64,000 bases of DNA. Source: Tellurirhabdus bombi. GTDB lineage: Bacteria; Bacteroidota; Bacteroidia; Cytophagales; Spirosomataceae. The notes beneath the pieces were generated by a model. That model did no database searches and was not told the origin of the DNA. It was given only the letters and a program-made list of their open reading frames with translations. The position numbers were made by a program, and so were the translations under genes. Every line of letters starts with the position of its first letter. Within the stretch, counting starts at the first letter, position 1. The DNA lies in NCBI RefSeq assembly GCF_021484805.1, contig NZ_CP090557.1, forward strand, positions 2,616,001-2,680,000, written 5' to 3'. This document shows, piece after piece, positions 18,085 to 27,000 of this stretch.

Positions 18085-18867
18085 ATGAATCTAAATCTGA
18101 ACGATAAAATTATTCTTGTTACGGGCGGTGCCAAGGGCATTGGTGAAGGAATTTCGACGGTGTTGGCCGCCGAGGGTGCCGTCGTCGTCATTGTAGGACG
18201 CAACGCGGAAGACAACCAGCGGACCATCGACACGATTACCAAGGCAGGTGGCCGGGCGTTTTCGGTCGTCGCTGAATTGACCAAGCCCGAAGAATGTAAA
18301 AAAGCCGTCGAGCAAACCCTGGCTGAATTTGGGCGAATTGACGGGGTCGTTAACAATGCTGGTGTCAACGACGGGGTTGGGCTGGAAAGCGGTTCATACG
18401 AGAAATTTATGGAATCGCTGCACCGCAATCTGGTGCATTATTACCTGATCGTACACCACGCCCTTCCCGCCCTGAAAGAATCGAAAGGCGCGATTGTGAA
18501 TATTGGTTCTAAAACCGCCGAAACCGGGCAGGGAAATACCTCGGCTTACGCTGCTTCGAACGGTGGCCGTAACGCGCTAACGCGGGAGTGGGCTGTTGAA
18601 TTGCTGCCGTACAGCATCCGGGTGAACGCGGTGATTGTGGCCGAAAGCTGGACGCCTTTGTACGAACGCTGGATTCAAACCCTGCCTAACCCGGAAGAAA
18701 CGCTGGCTTCGATTGTGTCGAAAATCCCGTTGGAAAAGCGCATGACAACCACCGAAGAAATTGCCAATATGGTTGCGTTTTTACTATCCGATAAATCCAG
18801 CCATACGACCGGGCAGCTGATTCATGTCGATGGAGGGTATACGCACCTGGATCGGGCGCTAACCTAG
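18085..18867 (+). CDS. SDR oxidoreductase, probable L-fucose dehydrogenase, with YxxxN active site
   Basis: Short-chain dehydrogenase of 260 residues: TGGAKGIGEG (cofactor loop), NNAGVNDGVG, catalytic Ser in VNIGSKTAETGQ, and the active-site stretch TSAYAASNGGRNALTRE. Here Tyr155 is present, but position 159, which is Lys in the SDR YxxxK motif, is Asn (codon AAC at 18559-18561). The C-terminal part (AESWTPLYERW; HVDGGYTHLD) is intact. The TGQGNTSAYAAS context and the position beside fucP and a mutarotase gene suggest L-fucose dehydrogenase. The missing Lys is either a feature of this subfamily or a defect; the frame is otherwise undamaged. The gene is 28 bp from fucP. Confidence 0.82.
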   Translation: MNLNLNDKIILVTGGAKGIGEGISTVLAAEGAVVVIVGRNAEDNQRTIDTITKAGGRAFSVVAELTKPEECKKAVEQTLAEFGRIDGVVNNAGVNDGVGLESGSYEKFMESLHRNLVHYYLIVHHALPALKESKGAIVNIGSKTAETGQGNTSAYAASNGGRNALTREWAVELLPYSIRVNAVIVAESWTPLYERWIQTLPNPEETLASIVSKIPLEKRMTTTEEIANMVAFLLSDKSSHTTGQLIHVDGGYTHLDRALT

Positions 18868-18895
18868 TCTGAATACCCTTAACCTAAACTACGTA

Positions 18896-20185
18896 ATGGC
18901 ATCCGTTCCTTCTTCTACCACGGTTAAAGCGAGCAACTCAACGGGCAGTTATGCGCTGGCTTTTGCGCTGGTAACCAGTTTGTTTTTTTTATGGGCCTTT
19001 GTCCATAATCTCGAACCCATTCTGATTCCGCACCTGAAAAAAGCCTGCCAGCTAACAGATTTGCAATCGTCTCTGATCGACTCGGCGGTTTATCTGGGGT
19101 ACTTTATCATGGCACTACCGGCGGGTTTTGTCATGAAAAAGTATGGCTACCAGCGGGGAATTATCATCGGTCTGATCATGTACGCCGTTGGTGCTTTTCT
19201 GTTTGTGCCAGCAGCCGACACGCGCCTGTACACGTTCTTTCTGGGTGCTTTGTTCATTATTGCGTCGGGTTGCGCCTTTCTCGAAACGGCAGCAAATCCG
19301 TACGTAACTGTGCTGGGAAATCCGGAGACGGCCACGACGCGGCTTAATTTTAGCCAGTCGTTCAATGGGCTGGGGGCTTTTCTGGCCCCAGTTCTGGGCG
19401 GTAAATTCATCCTGAGCGGCATCGAGCATTCCGAGGCCGAACTGGCCGCTATGTCACCGGAAGCGCTGGACAGCTACCTGCAATACGAAGCGAGCCAGGT
19501 AAAATTGCCTTACCTGATTATCGGGATTGTGGTGGTCGCGGTGGCCGTTTTATTTATGCTGATCAAATTACCCAGCATCAGCGAAAGCCAGCAGAAAACG
19601 AAATCCAGCATTCAGTCGGCTTTGCGGCACCGGCACCTGAAATGGGGCGTTATTGCTCAGTTTTTCTACATCGGGGCGCAAGTCTGCGTAACTAGTTTTT
19701 TCATTCGTTTTGCCAAGTTCACGAGCGATATTCCCGAAAAAGACGCGGCCGAATGGCTGGGCTGGGCCATGCTCTTTTTCATGATTGGTCGCTTCGTCGG
19801 AACCTACCTGACCCGCTTTATCTCGGCCAACAAACTGCTGACAATTTACTCGCTGATCAGCGCATTTCTGCTGTTCATTGCCATGACGGTGGATTCGGAG
19901 ATAGCGGTATGGGCTATTTTTGCGGTACCTTTCTTCGAATCGATCATGTTTGCCACTATCTTTTCGCTGGGTATTGATAAGCTTGGCGAAGACACGGAAC
20001 TTGGTTCATCCCTGCTGGTCATGGCCATTGCGGGTGGGGCGCTGTTTCCGGTTTTGATGGGCTATATTTCGGATCAGAGCAATATCAAAATTGCCTATAT
20101 CGTTCCCTTGCTTTGCTTTTTTGTGGTGGCTTATTTCGGCTGGAAAGGCTACCAACCCGAAGTTCAGACGAACTCGGCTGACTAG
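18896..20185 (+). CDS. fucP: FucP-type L-fucose/proton symporter (MFS)
   Basis: Major facilitator superfamily permease of 429 residues with 12 predicted membrane segments. It follows E. coli FucP closely: LFFLWAFVHNL (TM1), GYFIMALPAGFVMKKYGYQR (TM2 and loop), CAFLETAANPYVTVLG, RLNFSQSFNGLG, and IFSLGIDKLGEDTELGSSLL near the end. The Glu in LETAANP (Glu130) corresponds to the essential Glu135 of FucP. The other FucP proton-coupling residue, Asp46 in the NLND motif, is not conserved: the segment reads NLEPILIP, with Glu40-Pro41. A carboxylate is thus shifted by one position. Sugar/proton symport is likely, with fucose as the probable substrate from context. Confidence 0.87.
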   Translation: MASVPSSTTVKASNSTGSYALAFALVTSLFFLWAFVHNLEPILIPHLKKACQLTDLQSSLIDSAVYLGYFIMALPAGFVMKKYGYQRGIIIGLIMYAVGAFLFVPAADTRLYTFFLGALFIIASGCAFLETAANPYVTVLGNPETATTRLNFSQSFNGLGAFLAPVLGGKFILSGIEHSEAELAAMSPEALDSYLQYEASQVKLPYLIIGIVVVAVAVLFMLIKLPSISESQQKTKSSIQSALRHRHLKWGVIAQFFYIGAQVCVTSFFIRFAKFTSDIPEKDAAEWLGWAMLFFMIGRFVGTYLTRFISANKLLTIYSLISAFLLFIAMTVDSEIAVWAIFAVPFFESIMFATIFSLGIDKLGEDTELGSSLLVMAIAGGALFPVLMGYISDQSNIKIAYIVPLLCFFVVAYFGWKGYQPEVQTNSAD

Positions 20186-20228
20186 TACACCAAAAAATTG
20201 CTATCATTCTATATTTTAAACGAAACCT

Positions 20229-20555
20229 ATGCGCTATTGCTTCGCCCTTGATCTGGTAGATGACCCCATCTTAATTGCTGAATATGAAAAGCACCACGAA
20301 AGAATTTGGCCGGAAATTCGGGAAAGCATCCAGGCAGCGGGCATTACGGTAATGGACATATACCGCACGGGCAATCGGTTGTTCATGATTATGGAGACCG
20401 ACGAGTCGTTTTCGTTTGCGCGCAAGGCCGAAATGGACGCATCAAATCCAGTTGTTCAGAAGTGGGAAACGCTCATGTGGGGTTATCAGCAATCCTTGCC
20501 GACGGCCCGCCCGGGCGAAAAATGGGTACTTATGAACCAAATTTTTAAGCTATAG
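20229..20555 (+). CDS. L-rhamnose mutarotase-family protein (RhaM/YiiL), probable fucose mutarotase
   Basis: Small protein of 108 residues of the RhaM/YiiL (DUF718) family, which interconverts alpha and beta anomers of 6-deoxy sugars. Conserved features are RYCFALDLVDD, YEKHHERIWPEI with the His of the active site, GITVMDIYRTGNRLFMIMET and the C-terminal WVLMNQIFKL. It starts 43 bp after fucP. The family name refers to rhamnose, but members also occur in fucose loci (for example in C. jejuni), and no rhamnose isomerase, kinase or aldolase gene is present here, so action on L-fucose is the better inference. Confidence 0.85.
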   Translation: MRYCFALDLVDDPILIAEYEKHHERIWPEIRESIQAAGITVMDIYRTGNRLFMIMETDESFSFARKAEMDASNPVVQKWETLMWGYQQSLPTARPGEKWVLMNQIFKL

Positions 20556-20600
20556 TCGCAGTTGTTCGTATTTTTGGGCGAAACCAAGTAGGAGGAGCTG

Positions 20601-21371
20601 ATGAGTAGAAGGTTTATAATACTTGCCTTGTCGTTGTGTATCACAACGGTTACCCTGGCCCAAACGACAATAACTGTTCTGTCTTATAACATTAATCACG
20701 GAGCCAATCCGAAGGGAAGAAACAACCTTATTCGAATTGGGCAACTTATTCGTCAGTACAAACCCGATCTGGTTGCTATTCAGGAAGTAGATAGTGCCAC
20801 GCGGCGGAGTTTCCACCGGAACCAGGTCCAGCAATTAGCCAACCTGGTGTCCATGACCCCCTTGTTCGGTGGTGCTTTGCCGTTTCAGGGAGGTTGGCAC
20901 GGACTGGGAATTTTATCCAGATTTCCTATCATTGCCTCGGATAAGTTGCTGTTACCCAACCCTGATTCAACGGTTCAGCGCATTTTGCTACAAGCTTATA
21001 TTGAGTTGCCAGACGGCCGAACCATTCGCTTTTGCACCACGCAACTCGACCCGAAATCGCCTTTCAACCGGGGCCTTCAGATGGCAACGGTGAAAAAAAC
21101 GCTGGCTCCCAGCATCCAGCCGGTGATCTTAACGGGCGATTTCAATACCGATCCTTACGATCCCATTGTTGTGAAAATGAAGGAAGAATGGGATGATGCA
21201 GGTGAGGATGCCCAACTGCCCACGCTCGTTGGAACCGGCGCCCGGATTGACTACGTAGCCACCAAAAAAGAGCAGGAACTGGAACTGGTTCGGTATCGGG
21301 TATTGAACGAGCCAAATACCTCGGACCATTTGCCTGTACTGGCTACTTACCGGTTTAAGAAAGTTAAGTAA
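20601..21371 (+). CDS. Endonuclease/exonuclease/phosphatase (EEP) fold protein, exported
   Basis: Protein of 256 residues with a signal peptide (MSRRFIILALSLCITTVTLAQ) and an EEP domain: VLSYNINHG (Asn), LVAIQEVDSAT (Glu), WHGLGILSRFPI, VILTGDFNTDP (Asp/Asn) and TSDHLPVLATY (Asp-His). The motif that normally reads T-H-L-D has Gln in place of His (TTQLD, Gln148, codon CAA). In DNase I the corresponding His takes part in catalysis, so activity may be altered or lost. An unusually good Shine-Dalgarno (GGAGGAG) precedes the ATG, which is uncommon in this phylum. It ends the fucose cluster 45 bp after the mutarotase gene, but a role in that pathway is not known. Confidence 0.82.
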   Translation: MSRRFIILALSLCITTVTLAQTTITVLSYNINHGANPKGRNNLIRIGQLIRQYKPDLVAIQEVDSATRRSFHRNQVQQLANLVSMTPLFGGALPFQGGWHGLGILSRFPIIASDKLLLPNPDSTVQRILLQAYIELPDGRTIRFCTTQLDPKSPFNRGLQMATVKKTLAPSIQPVILTGDFNTDPYDPIVVKMKEEWDDAGEDAQLPTLVGTGARIDYVATKKEQELELVRYRVLNEPNTSDHLPVLATYRFKKVK

Positions 21372-21545
21372 GGCCTGATTTCACAGAAATCGTTCCCGAC
21401 AGGACTTTGTTCCGTATTCTGATTAACAACAGACGAAAGAAGAATAACCAAAAACACAATTTGGGCGGATAACTAACTTCAGGCTAAACAACCGCTTGTT
21501 TGTACAGTTTTAGTCCTATATTGTGACAAAATCTATCCGCAGCAC

Positions 21546-22109
21546 GTGACCATTATTCGCCTACATTCGTGTACGCTCCGACCGTGGCGTGATGGCGACG
21601 AATACTCGCTATCCGAACAAGCCAGCAACCGCAAAATCTGGGATCGCGTCCGCGATTTCTTTCCTAATCCTTATACACTGCGTGATGCCACTTCGTGGAT
21701 ACGCATGAATCGTTCGTACCAGAATCCGGTCAATCTGGCCATTGAAATTGGCGGCAAAGCGGTTGGTAACATCGGCTTTACGATCAAAGAGGACATTTAC
21801 CGGTATAATGCCGAGATTGGTTACTGGCTAGGCGAGGACTACTGGGGCCGGGGCGTCATGTCGGAAGTCTTACCCGCCATGGTGGATTATATATTTCAGA
21901 ATTTTCAGATTAACCGTTTGTTTGCTTGTGTCTTAGAGGAGAACAACGGATCGATGCGTGTACTAACGCAGGCCGGGTTCCGCTCCGAAGCAGTGTTGAT
22001 TAAAGCCGCTGTAAAAAATAATCGCTACCTGAATGAACACATTTATGCCATGCTGCGCGAAGAGTATCTGGCTCGCCGTGAATCAGATAGCCTGGTGGCG
22101 AAACAATGA
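21546..22109 (+). CDS. GNAT-family N-acetyltransferase (RimJ/RimL-like)
   Basis: Acetyl-CoA dependent N-acetyltransferase of 187 residues, Acetyltransf_3 type. Core elements: LRPWRDGDEYSL at the N-terminus, NLAIEIGGKAVGNIGF (beta4), AEIGYWLGEDYWGRGVMSE (the acetyl-CoA loop, with GRG in place of Q/RxxGxG/A), VLEENNGSMRVLTQAGF and the C-terminal RYLNEHIYAMLREEY. The start is GTG at 21546, the first in-frame start before homology begins; no ATG lies before the core. TATATTGT at 21517-21524, 18 nt after a TTG, is a weak promoter candidate. The gene ends in a 4-bp ATGA overlap with a possible cmk start at 22106. The acceptor substrate is unknown. Confidence 0.85.
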   Translation: MTIIRLHSCTLRPWRDGDEYSLSEQASNRKIWDRVRDFFPNPYTLRDATSWIRMNRSYQNPVNLAIEIGGKAVGNIGFTIKEDIYRYNAEIGYWLGEDYWGRGVMSEVLPAMVDYIFQNFQINRLFACVLEENNGSMRVLTQAGFRSEAVLIKAAVKNNRYLNEHIYAMLREEYLARRESDSLVAKQ

Positions 22110-22132
22110 CTCAACGCACAAAGCTCTTTCTT

Positions 22133-22849
22133 ATGCCTAAAATAATTATTGCCATTGATGGATATTCCAGTTGCGGGAAAAGCACAACTGCCAAGCAGGT
22201 AGCCTCGCGGCTGGGTTATACGTACATTGATACCGGTGCCATGTACCGGGCCGTTACGCTTTACTTTCTTCAGAACCATACGCCGCTGACTAATCCCAAA
22301 GCGATACAGCAAACGTTGGAGAAAATCCATATTACGTTCAATTTCAATGCGAAAACAGGCCGCAACGAAACCTGCCTGAACGGTCTTAACGTAGAAGAAG
22401 AAATTCGGAAACTTTACATTGCCAACGCCGTGAGTGAGGTTAGCGCCATTCCAGAAGTGCGTTGGGCGCTGGTGGCGCAACAGCAGCAGCTAGGCCGAAA
22501 ACGCGGTGCCGTAATGGATGGCCGGGATATTGGCACGAAAGTGTTTCCAGATGCGGAATTAAAGGTTTTTATGACGGCCGATTCGTTTATTCGTGCCCAG
22601 CGGCGGCAGATTGAACTGCTGGAAAAAGGCGAAATGGTAGGGCTTGATGAGATCACGGAAAACATTAAAAAACGCGATCATATTGATACAACCCGGAGCG
22701 AAAGTCCGCTTCGGCGCGCCGAAGATGCGAAGTTGCTGGATACTTCTTTCATGACGATTGACGAACAGGTTGAGTGGGTGGTCCAGCTAGCAGACGAGCG
22801 AATTTCGAGCCTGCTGCGCCAGGGCCATTTCAAAAAAGAAATTGTATGA
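22133..22849 (+). CDS. cmk: Cytidylate kinase
   Basis: Nucleoside monophosphate kinase of 238 residues that phosphorylates CMP/dCMP. Features: P-loop IAIDGYSSCGKST (the SSCGKS form common in Bacteroidota), YIDTGAMYRAVTLY, RGAVMDGRDIGTKVFPDAEL, RAQRRQIELLEKGE and KKRDHIDTTRSESPLRRAEDA, with the Asp/Arg residues of the CMP site. I prefer the ATG at 22133, which gives the usual MPKIIIAIDG start; the ATG at 22106 would add nine residues and overlap the acetyltransferase gene by 4 bp. It is translationally coupled to the next gene through an ATGA overlap at 22846. Confidence 0.94.
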   Translation: MPKIIIAIDGYSSCGKSTTAKQVASRLGYTYIDTGAMYRAVTLYFLQNHTPLTNPKAIQQTLEKIHITFNFNAKTGRNETCLNGLNVEEEIRKLYIANAVSEVSAIPEVRWALVAQQQQLGRKRGAVMDGRDIGTKVFPDAELKVFMTADSFIRAQRRQIELLEKGEMVGLDEITENIKKRDHIDTTRSESPLRRAEDAKLLDTSFMTIDEQVEWVVQLADERISSLLRQGHFKKEIV

Positions 22850-23925
22850 GTGCCGATTATCTGATTGTCGGCCAGGGAGTTGCCGGCTCTGTATTGGCCT
22901 GGAGACTGCACCAGCAAGGAAAAACAGTACAGATCGTTGGCAATCCGAACGGACCCGCGGCCAGTCTGGCCGCCGCCGGAATTTTTAATCCATTAACCGG
23001 GAAAAAGCTGGTTCGTACTTGGAAGGCCGATCAGCTTTTTCCGTTTTTACACCAGTTCTACACAGAATTAGAAACGGCGCTGGGAGCTTCGTTTATGCAC
23101 CACACGGCCATTTACCGGCCTTACCGTTCCATCGAAGAACAGAATAGCTACCTGGCCCAAACGGCTGATCCGGTGATTGAGCCTTTTGTCGCTGCTCATT
23201 CTAACGATGAGGATTATGCACCCTTCATCAAGAATCCGTACGGTGGCCTGACCGTTACGCAGGCGGGCTGGATTGATACCAAGGCTTTGCTGACGGCAGT
23301 GCGGGCTTATTTCATCGAAAAAGGCCAATTTGTTGAAGCTACTTTTCAGTATGACCAATTAAAAGTAGACGCAGAGGGGGTGGAGTGGAACGGCCAACGG
23401 TTCCGTAAAGTCATTTTCTGCGAAGGACCCGAAGGAAATAAAAATCCATTTTTTGACTGGTTACCCTACAATCCGGTTAAGGGACAGGTGCTTGACGTAG
23501 AAATTGAGGGATATTCGGTACAAAATATCGTGAATCAGGGCATTTTTATCCTGCCTTACGCCGAAAACAAATGTAGGGTAGGAGCCACCTATACCTGGCA
23601 CGATTTGGATTGGGAAACAACCGAGGATGGAAAACAGTTTTTAGAAGTGAAACTGCGCGATTTGTTGACGGTTCCATACCGGATTATTGGCCAGCGGGCG
23701 GGGATACGTCCGGCGACTAAAGACCGGCGGCCTCTCATTGGCTTGCATCCGGAACACCCGGCGGTCGCTATTTTTAATGGACTGGGAACCAAAGGAGTGT
23801 CGCTGGCGCCGTTTTTTGCCGATCAGTTTGCTGATTATCTGGAAGGGCGTAAAGAATTAGAGTTAGCGGCGAATATAAGCCGTCACTTTTCGTTATATTA
23901 CCATCAGAAGAAATTGGATTTATGA
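22846..23925 (+). CDS. FAD-dependent oxidoreductase (DAO family)
   Basis: Protein of 359 residues with an N-terminal dinucleotide-binding fold (DYLIVGQGVAGSVLAWRL, GxGxxG) and the D-amino-acid-oxidase-like C-terminal part (QRAGIRPATKDRRPLIG; FNGLGTKGVSLAPFFADQ). The segment SLAAAGIFNPLTGKKLVRTW is typical of a Bacteroidota subgroup of FAD oxidoreductases without an assigned reaction. The start at 22846 overlaps the cmk stop by 4 bp and coincides with the beginning of the FAD motif; a longer frame upstream only reads cmk sequence out of frame. It would oxidise a C-N or similar bond of an unknown amine substrate. Confidence 0.85.
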   Translation: MSADYLIVGQGVAGSVLAWRLHQQGKTVQIVGNPNGPAASLAAAGIFNPLTGKKLVRTWKADQLFPFLHQFYTELETALGASFMHHTAIYRPYRSIEEQNSYLAQTADPVIEPFVAAHSNDEDYAPFIKNPYGGLTVTQAGWIDTKALLTAVRAYFIEKGQFVEATFQYDQLKVDAEGVEWNGQRFRKVIFCEGPEGNKNPFFDWLPYNPVKGQVLDVEIEGYSVQNIVNQGIFILPYAENKCRVGATYTWHDLDWETTEDGKQFLEVKLRDLLTVPYRIIGQRAGIRPATKDRRPLIGLHPEHPAVAIFNGLGTKGVSLAPFFADQFADYLEGRKELELAANISRHFSLYYHQKKLDL

Positions 23926-23943
23926 CGGATGATTTTCGATTTG
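23914..23943 (+). promoter_or_regulatory. Candidate promoter for the outer-membrane fusion protein
   Basis: TTG at 23914-23916, a 19-nt spacer, then TCGATTTG at 23936-23943, which differs from TAnnTTTG at one fixed position. It straddles the end of the oxidoreductase gene, and the next start codon is 72 nt downstream. Confidence 0.4.
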
Positions 23944-24015
23944 TCAGGCCTCTCGGCTTAAAATTGAAAACCTGGATTGTCATAGTTCGTAAATCATACT
24001 ACTAGATTGCTGTTT

Positions 24016-27000
24016 ATGGGCAAACAACCTATACGCTGGATTGCCGGGCTAATGTTGGTAACGCAGGTGGCAGTGGCCCAACATTATCCTTCTCAGGTAG
24101 AATTTGGACGCAACCGAATTCAGTACCGCGCATTTGATTGGAAGGTAATTAAAACCTCCAATTTTGAGATTTATTTTTATCAGGACGGTCAGCCGATTGC
24201 TAATCTGGCGGCACAATATGCCGAGACTGAATTTGACCGGATTACGGAGGTTTTGGGGTATACGCCTTACAACCGCGTTAAGATCTTTCTGTATAATTCT
24301 CCACAGGATCTTTCTCAGAGCAACATTGGTCTGAGCGTATCGGGTTACTCGAACGATAAAGAACTGGATTTGTCGAAATCACGCCTGGAACTGGCTTTCA
24401 CGGGTGATCAGATCAGTTTCAAAAAGCAACTTATCCGCGAAGTATCCTTGCTCTTTGTGTATGACATGCTTTACGGCGGTAGCCTAAAGGATGCTTTACA
24501 GAGCTCCCTGCTTCTTTCCCTACCTGAGTGGTTTATGCCAGGAATCGCTTCCTACATTGCGGAAGGATGGAGCGTGGAAATGGACGATTACATGCGTGAC
24601 GTCGCGCTAACCCGGCCTGTACGCCAGCCTTCAACGCTTGAGGGAGAAGATGCCCGGCGGGTTGGCCAGTCGATCTGGAATTACATTGCCGAAAAGTATG
24701 GAAAGGATAATATTTCCAACATTCTGAACCTGACGCGGATCATTCGGAATGAGAAAAACAGCGTAGCCAGTACGTTGGGAATTACGTATTCGCGTTTCCT
24801 GCGCGAATGGCGTGATTACTACGCGGGTATGGCCAAGCCCATTGCAGATGCCTACCAGTTTGGAAATGATGACTTTCAGTTAAGCGCTTCAACGCTGAAA
24901 GATCCGGCGCAATTAACCAGTCTTCGCCTTAGTTCCGACCAGACGCAATTTGCCTACGCAGTTGCCAAGCGGGGTAAGTTTGAAGTTTTTACGGTGAATA
25001 CTGCCACGAGAAAAAAGACTTCCATTCTAACCGGCGGCTACAAGCAAGACGAATCCAACGTTCGGTTGACAACGCCTCTGGTCGCCTGGCAGCGGAATAA
25101 CTTATTGGTGCTCACTGATGAAAAAGGTAAAACCTACCTGTATGTGTATACCAACCTGGACAAACGACCCAAATTGCAACGTCGGGTGGTCGTGCGGGGC
25201 GTCAATCAGGTAGTGGATATGGATGCTTCTGACGATGGTTCCAGCCTTGTTTTCAGTGCCGACCGTCGTGGGCAAAATGACCTTTATTTGTTTAGTATTA
25301 GCCGCGGGACCGTTCAGCAGTTAACGAACGATCTTTACGATGATCTTTATCCGCAGTTTGTAGGCCGTACGCGGCAAATCGTTTTTGCCTCCAATCGTAC
25401 GATGGACTCTTTGGGCGTCGATAAAGGCTCCTATAAAACGATCTCGAATAATCTGAGCCTGTTTCTGCATGATGGGTCACCACGGGCTGATGTGGCTACG
25501 CGCCTAACCGATTCGTTGGGTATCGCTACGCGCCCGCTGGCATCCAGCGAGTCGAGCATTTATTACCTGGACGACGTGTTTGGTGTGCGTAACCTGGTTC
25601 GTATGAATGCAGAGACGAAAGAAAAGCAATATGTCACCGCTTTGAGCCAAAACATCCGCAAGTATGATCTGAATCCTTCATCGGGTGCGTTTGTCTACAG
25701 TCGCTTGCAAAATGGCAGTGAAATCATCGGCTTCCGGACAAAAATTAACCTGAATCAGACGTTTCAGCCACAACCAACGCGCCGGGCAACGTCCTTAGGC
25801 GGAGCCAATCTGATCAATAATACGGAAAAAACAGCTCCGGTAACGCCAGCTCCGAGTACGGCACTATCACCTGATCCGGCAGAAACAGTTGCGCAGAAGG
25901 CCCTGCAACTGGAACCTGGAGAAGTAAATACCGATAATTACGAGTTTGATGGTGATGTGGCAAAAGCGCTGGAAAGCAAGCAACGCCGCAACCTGAATAC
26001 GTCGCCTACCACCATTGTGTCAACGCGCGGTCGTCGACGCGAAAACGTGACGATCCGTGGGCCTTATAATTACCAGGGCCTTTTTGTAGCCAGTGATGCT
26101 AGTTCGGATTGGCGGATTGACCCGATTCGGGGATTTGGGTATTTCCAGTCGTTAACCATGAATGACTTGCTGGAAAATCACATCATCAAAGCAGGGTTAT
26201 TCATCACAACAAACCTGCGCAACAGCGACATTTTTGCCGAGTATAAAAACCTGGAACATCTCATTGATTATGGCATCCGGGTTGACCGCAAGACCATTTT
26301 TAACGATCCGGGAGGATTCATCCAAAAATACCGCTTTAATCAGGTAACGGCTTCGGCTTCTTATCCGCTGTCGGTGAACAGCCGATTTACAGTGGCGCCT
26401 TTCTACGCCGTTACGCGTTTCATCAACATTGTCGGTCAGGGTGAAGGATCTGCCGATTACGGAGGGCTACGAGGCGAGTTCGTCTTTGACAATTCTACCC
26501 TGAACGGGATGAACATGATTGAAGGAACGCGGCTGAAGTTGAGTTACGAAAATTACATGGGCCTGTATCAGCGGACCGAGACTGGAAAGCAGCCCGCAGG
26601 GAATCTTTCATTCAACCGGGTTCGCCTTGATTTGCGGCACTACCAAAAGCTGCACCGCGACATTATTCTAGCTGGTCGTCTTTCATTTAGCCACTCGGCA
26701 GGCCGTTCGCCAAAACGGACTACGTTGGGCGGGATGGAAAACTGGATTCCGCTTGGTGTTGCACCAAAAGGAAATAATACCAACAATCCCCTGGTTTTAG
26801 ACCCTTCACGTGACAACCGGGATGTCTTCTTCCTGGATTTGGCAGCGCCTTTGCGGGGTTTCACGCTGGGCAGATTAACAGGAACCAGCCACATGCTGCT
26901 CAATGCAGAATTACGTTTGCCGTTGATCCGCTATTTCCACCGGGGGCCGGTTACCTCTAATTTCCTGCAAAATTTCCAGTTGGTTGCCTTCTCAGATATC

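Noticed and set aside
21378-21392. GATTTC-ACA-GAAATC hairpin after the EEP gene as a terminator
   Set aside because: Six-bp AT-rich stem without a T-run.
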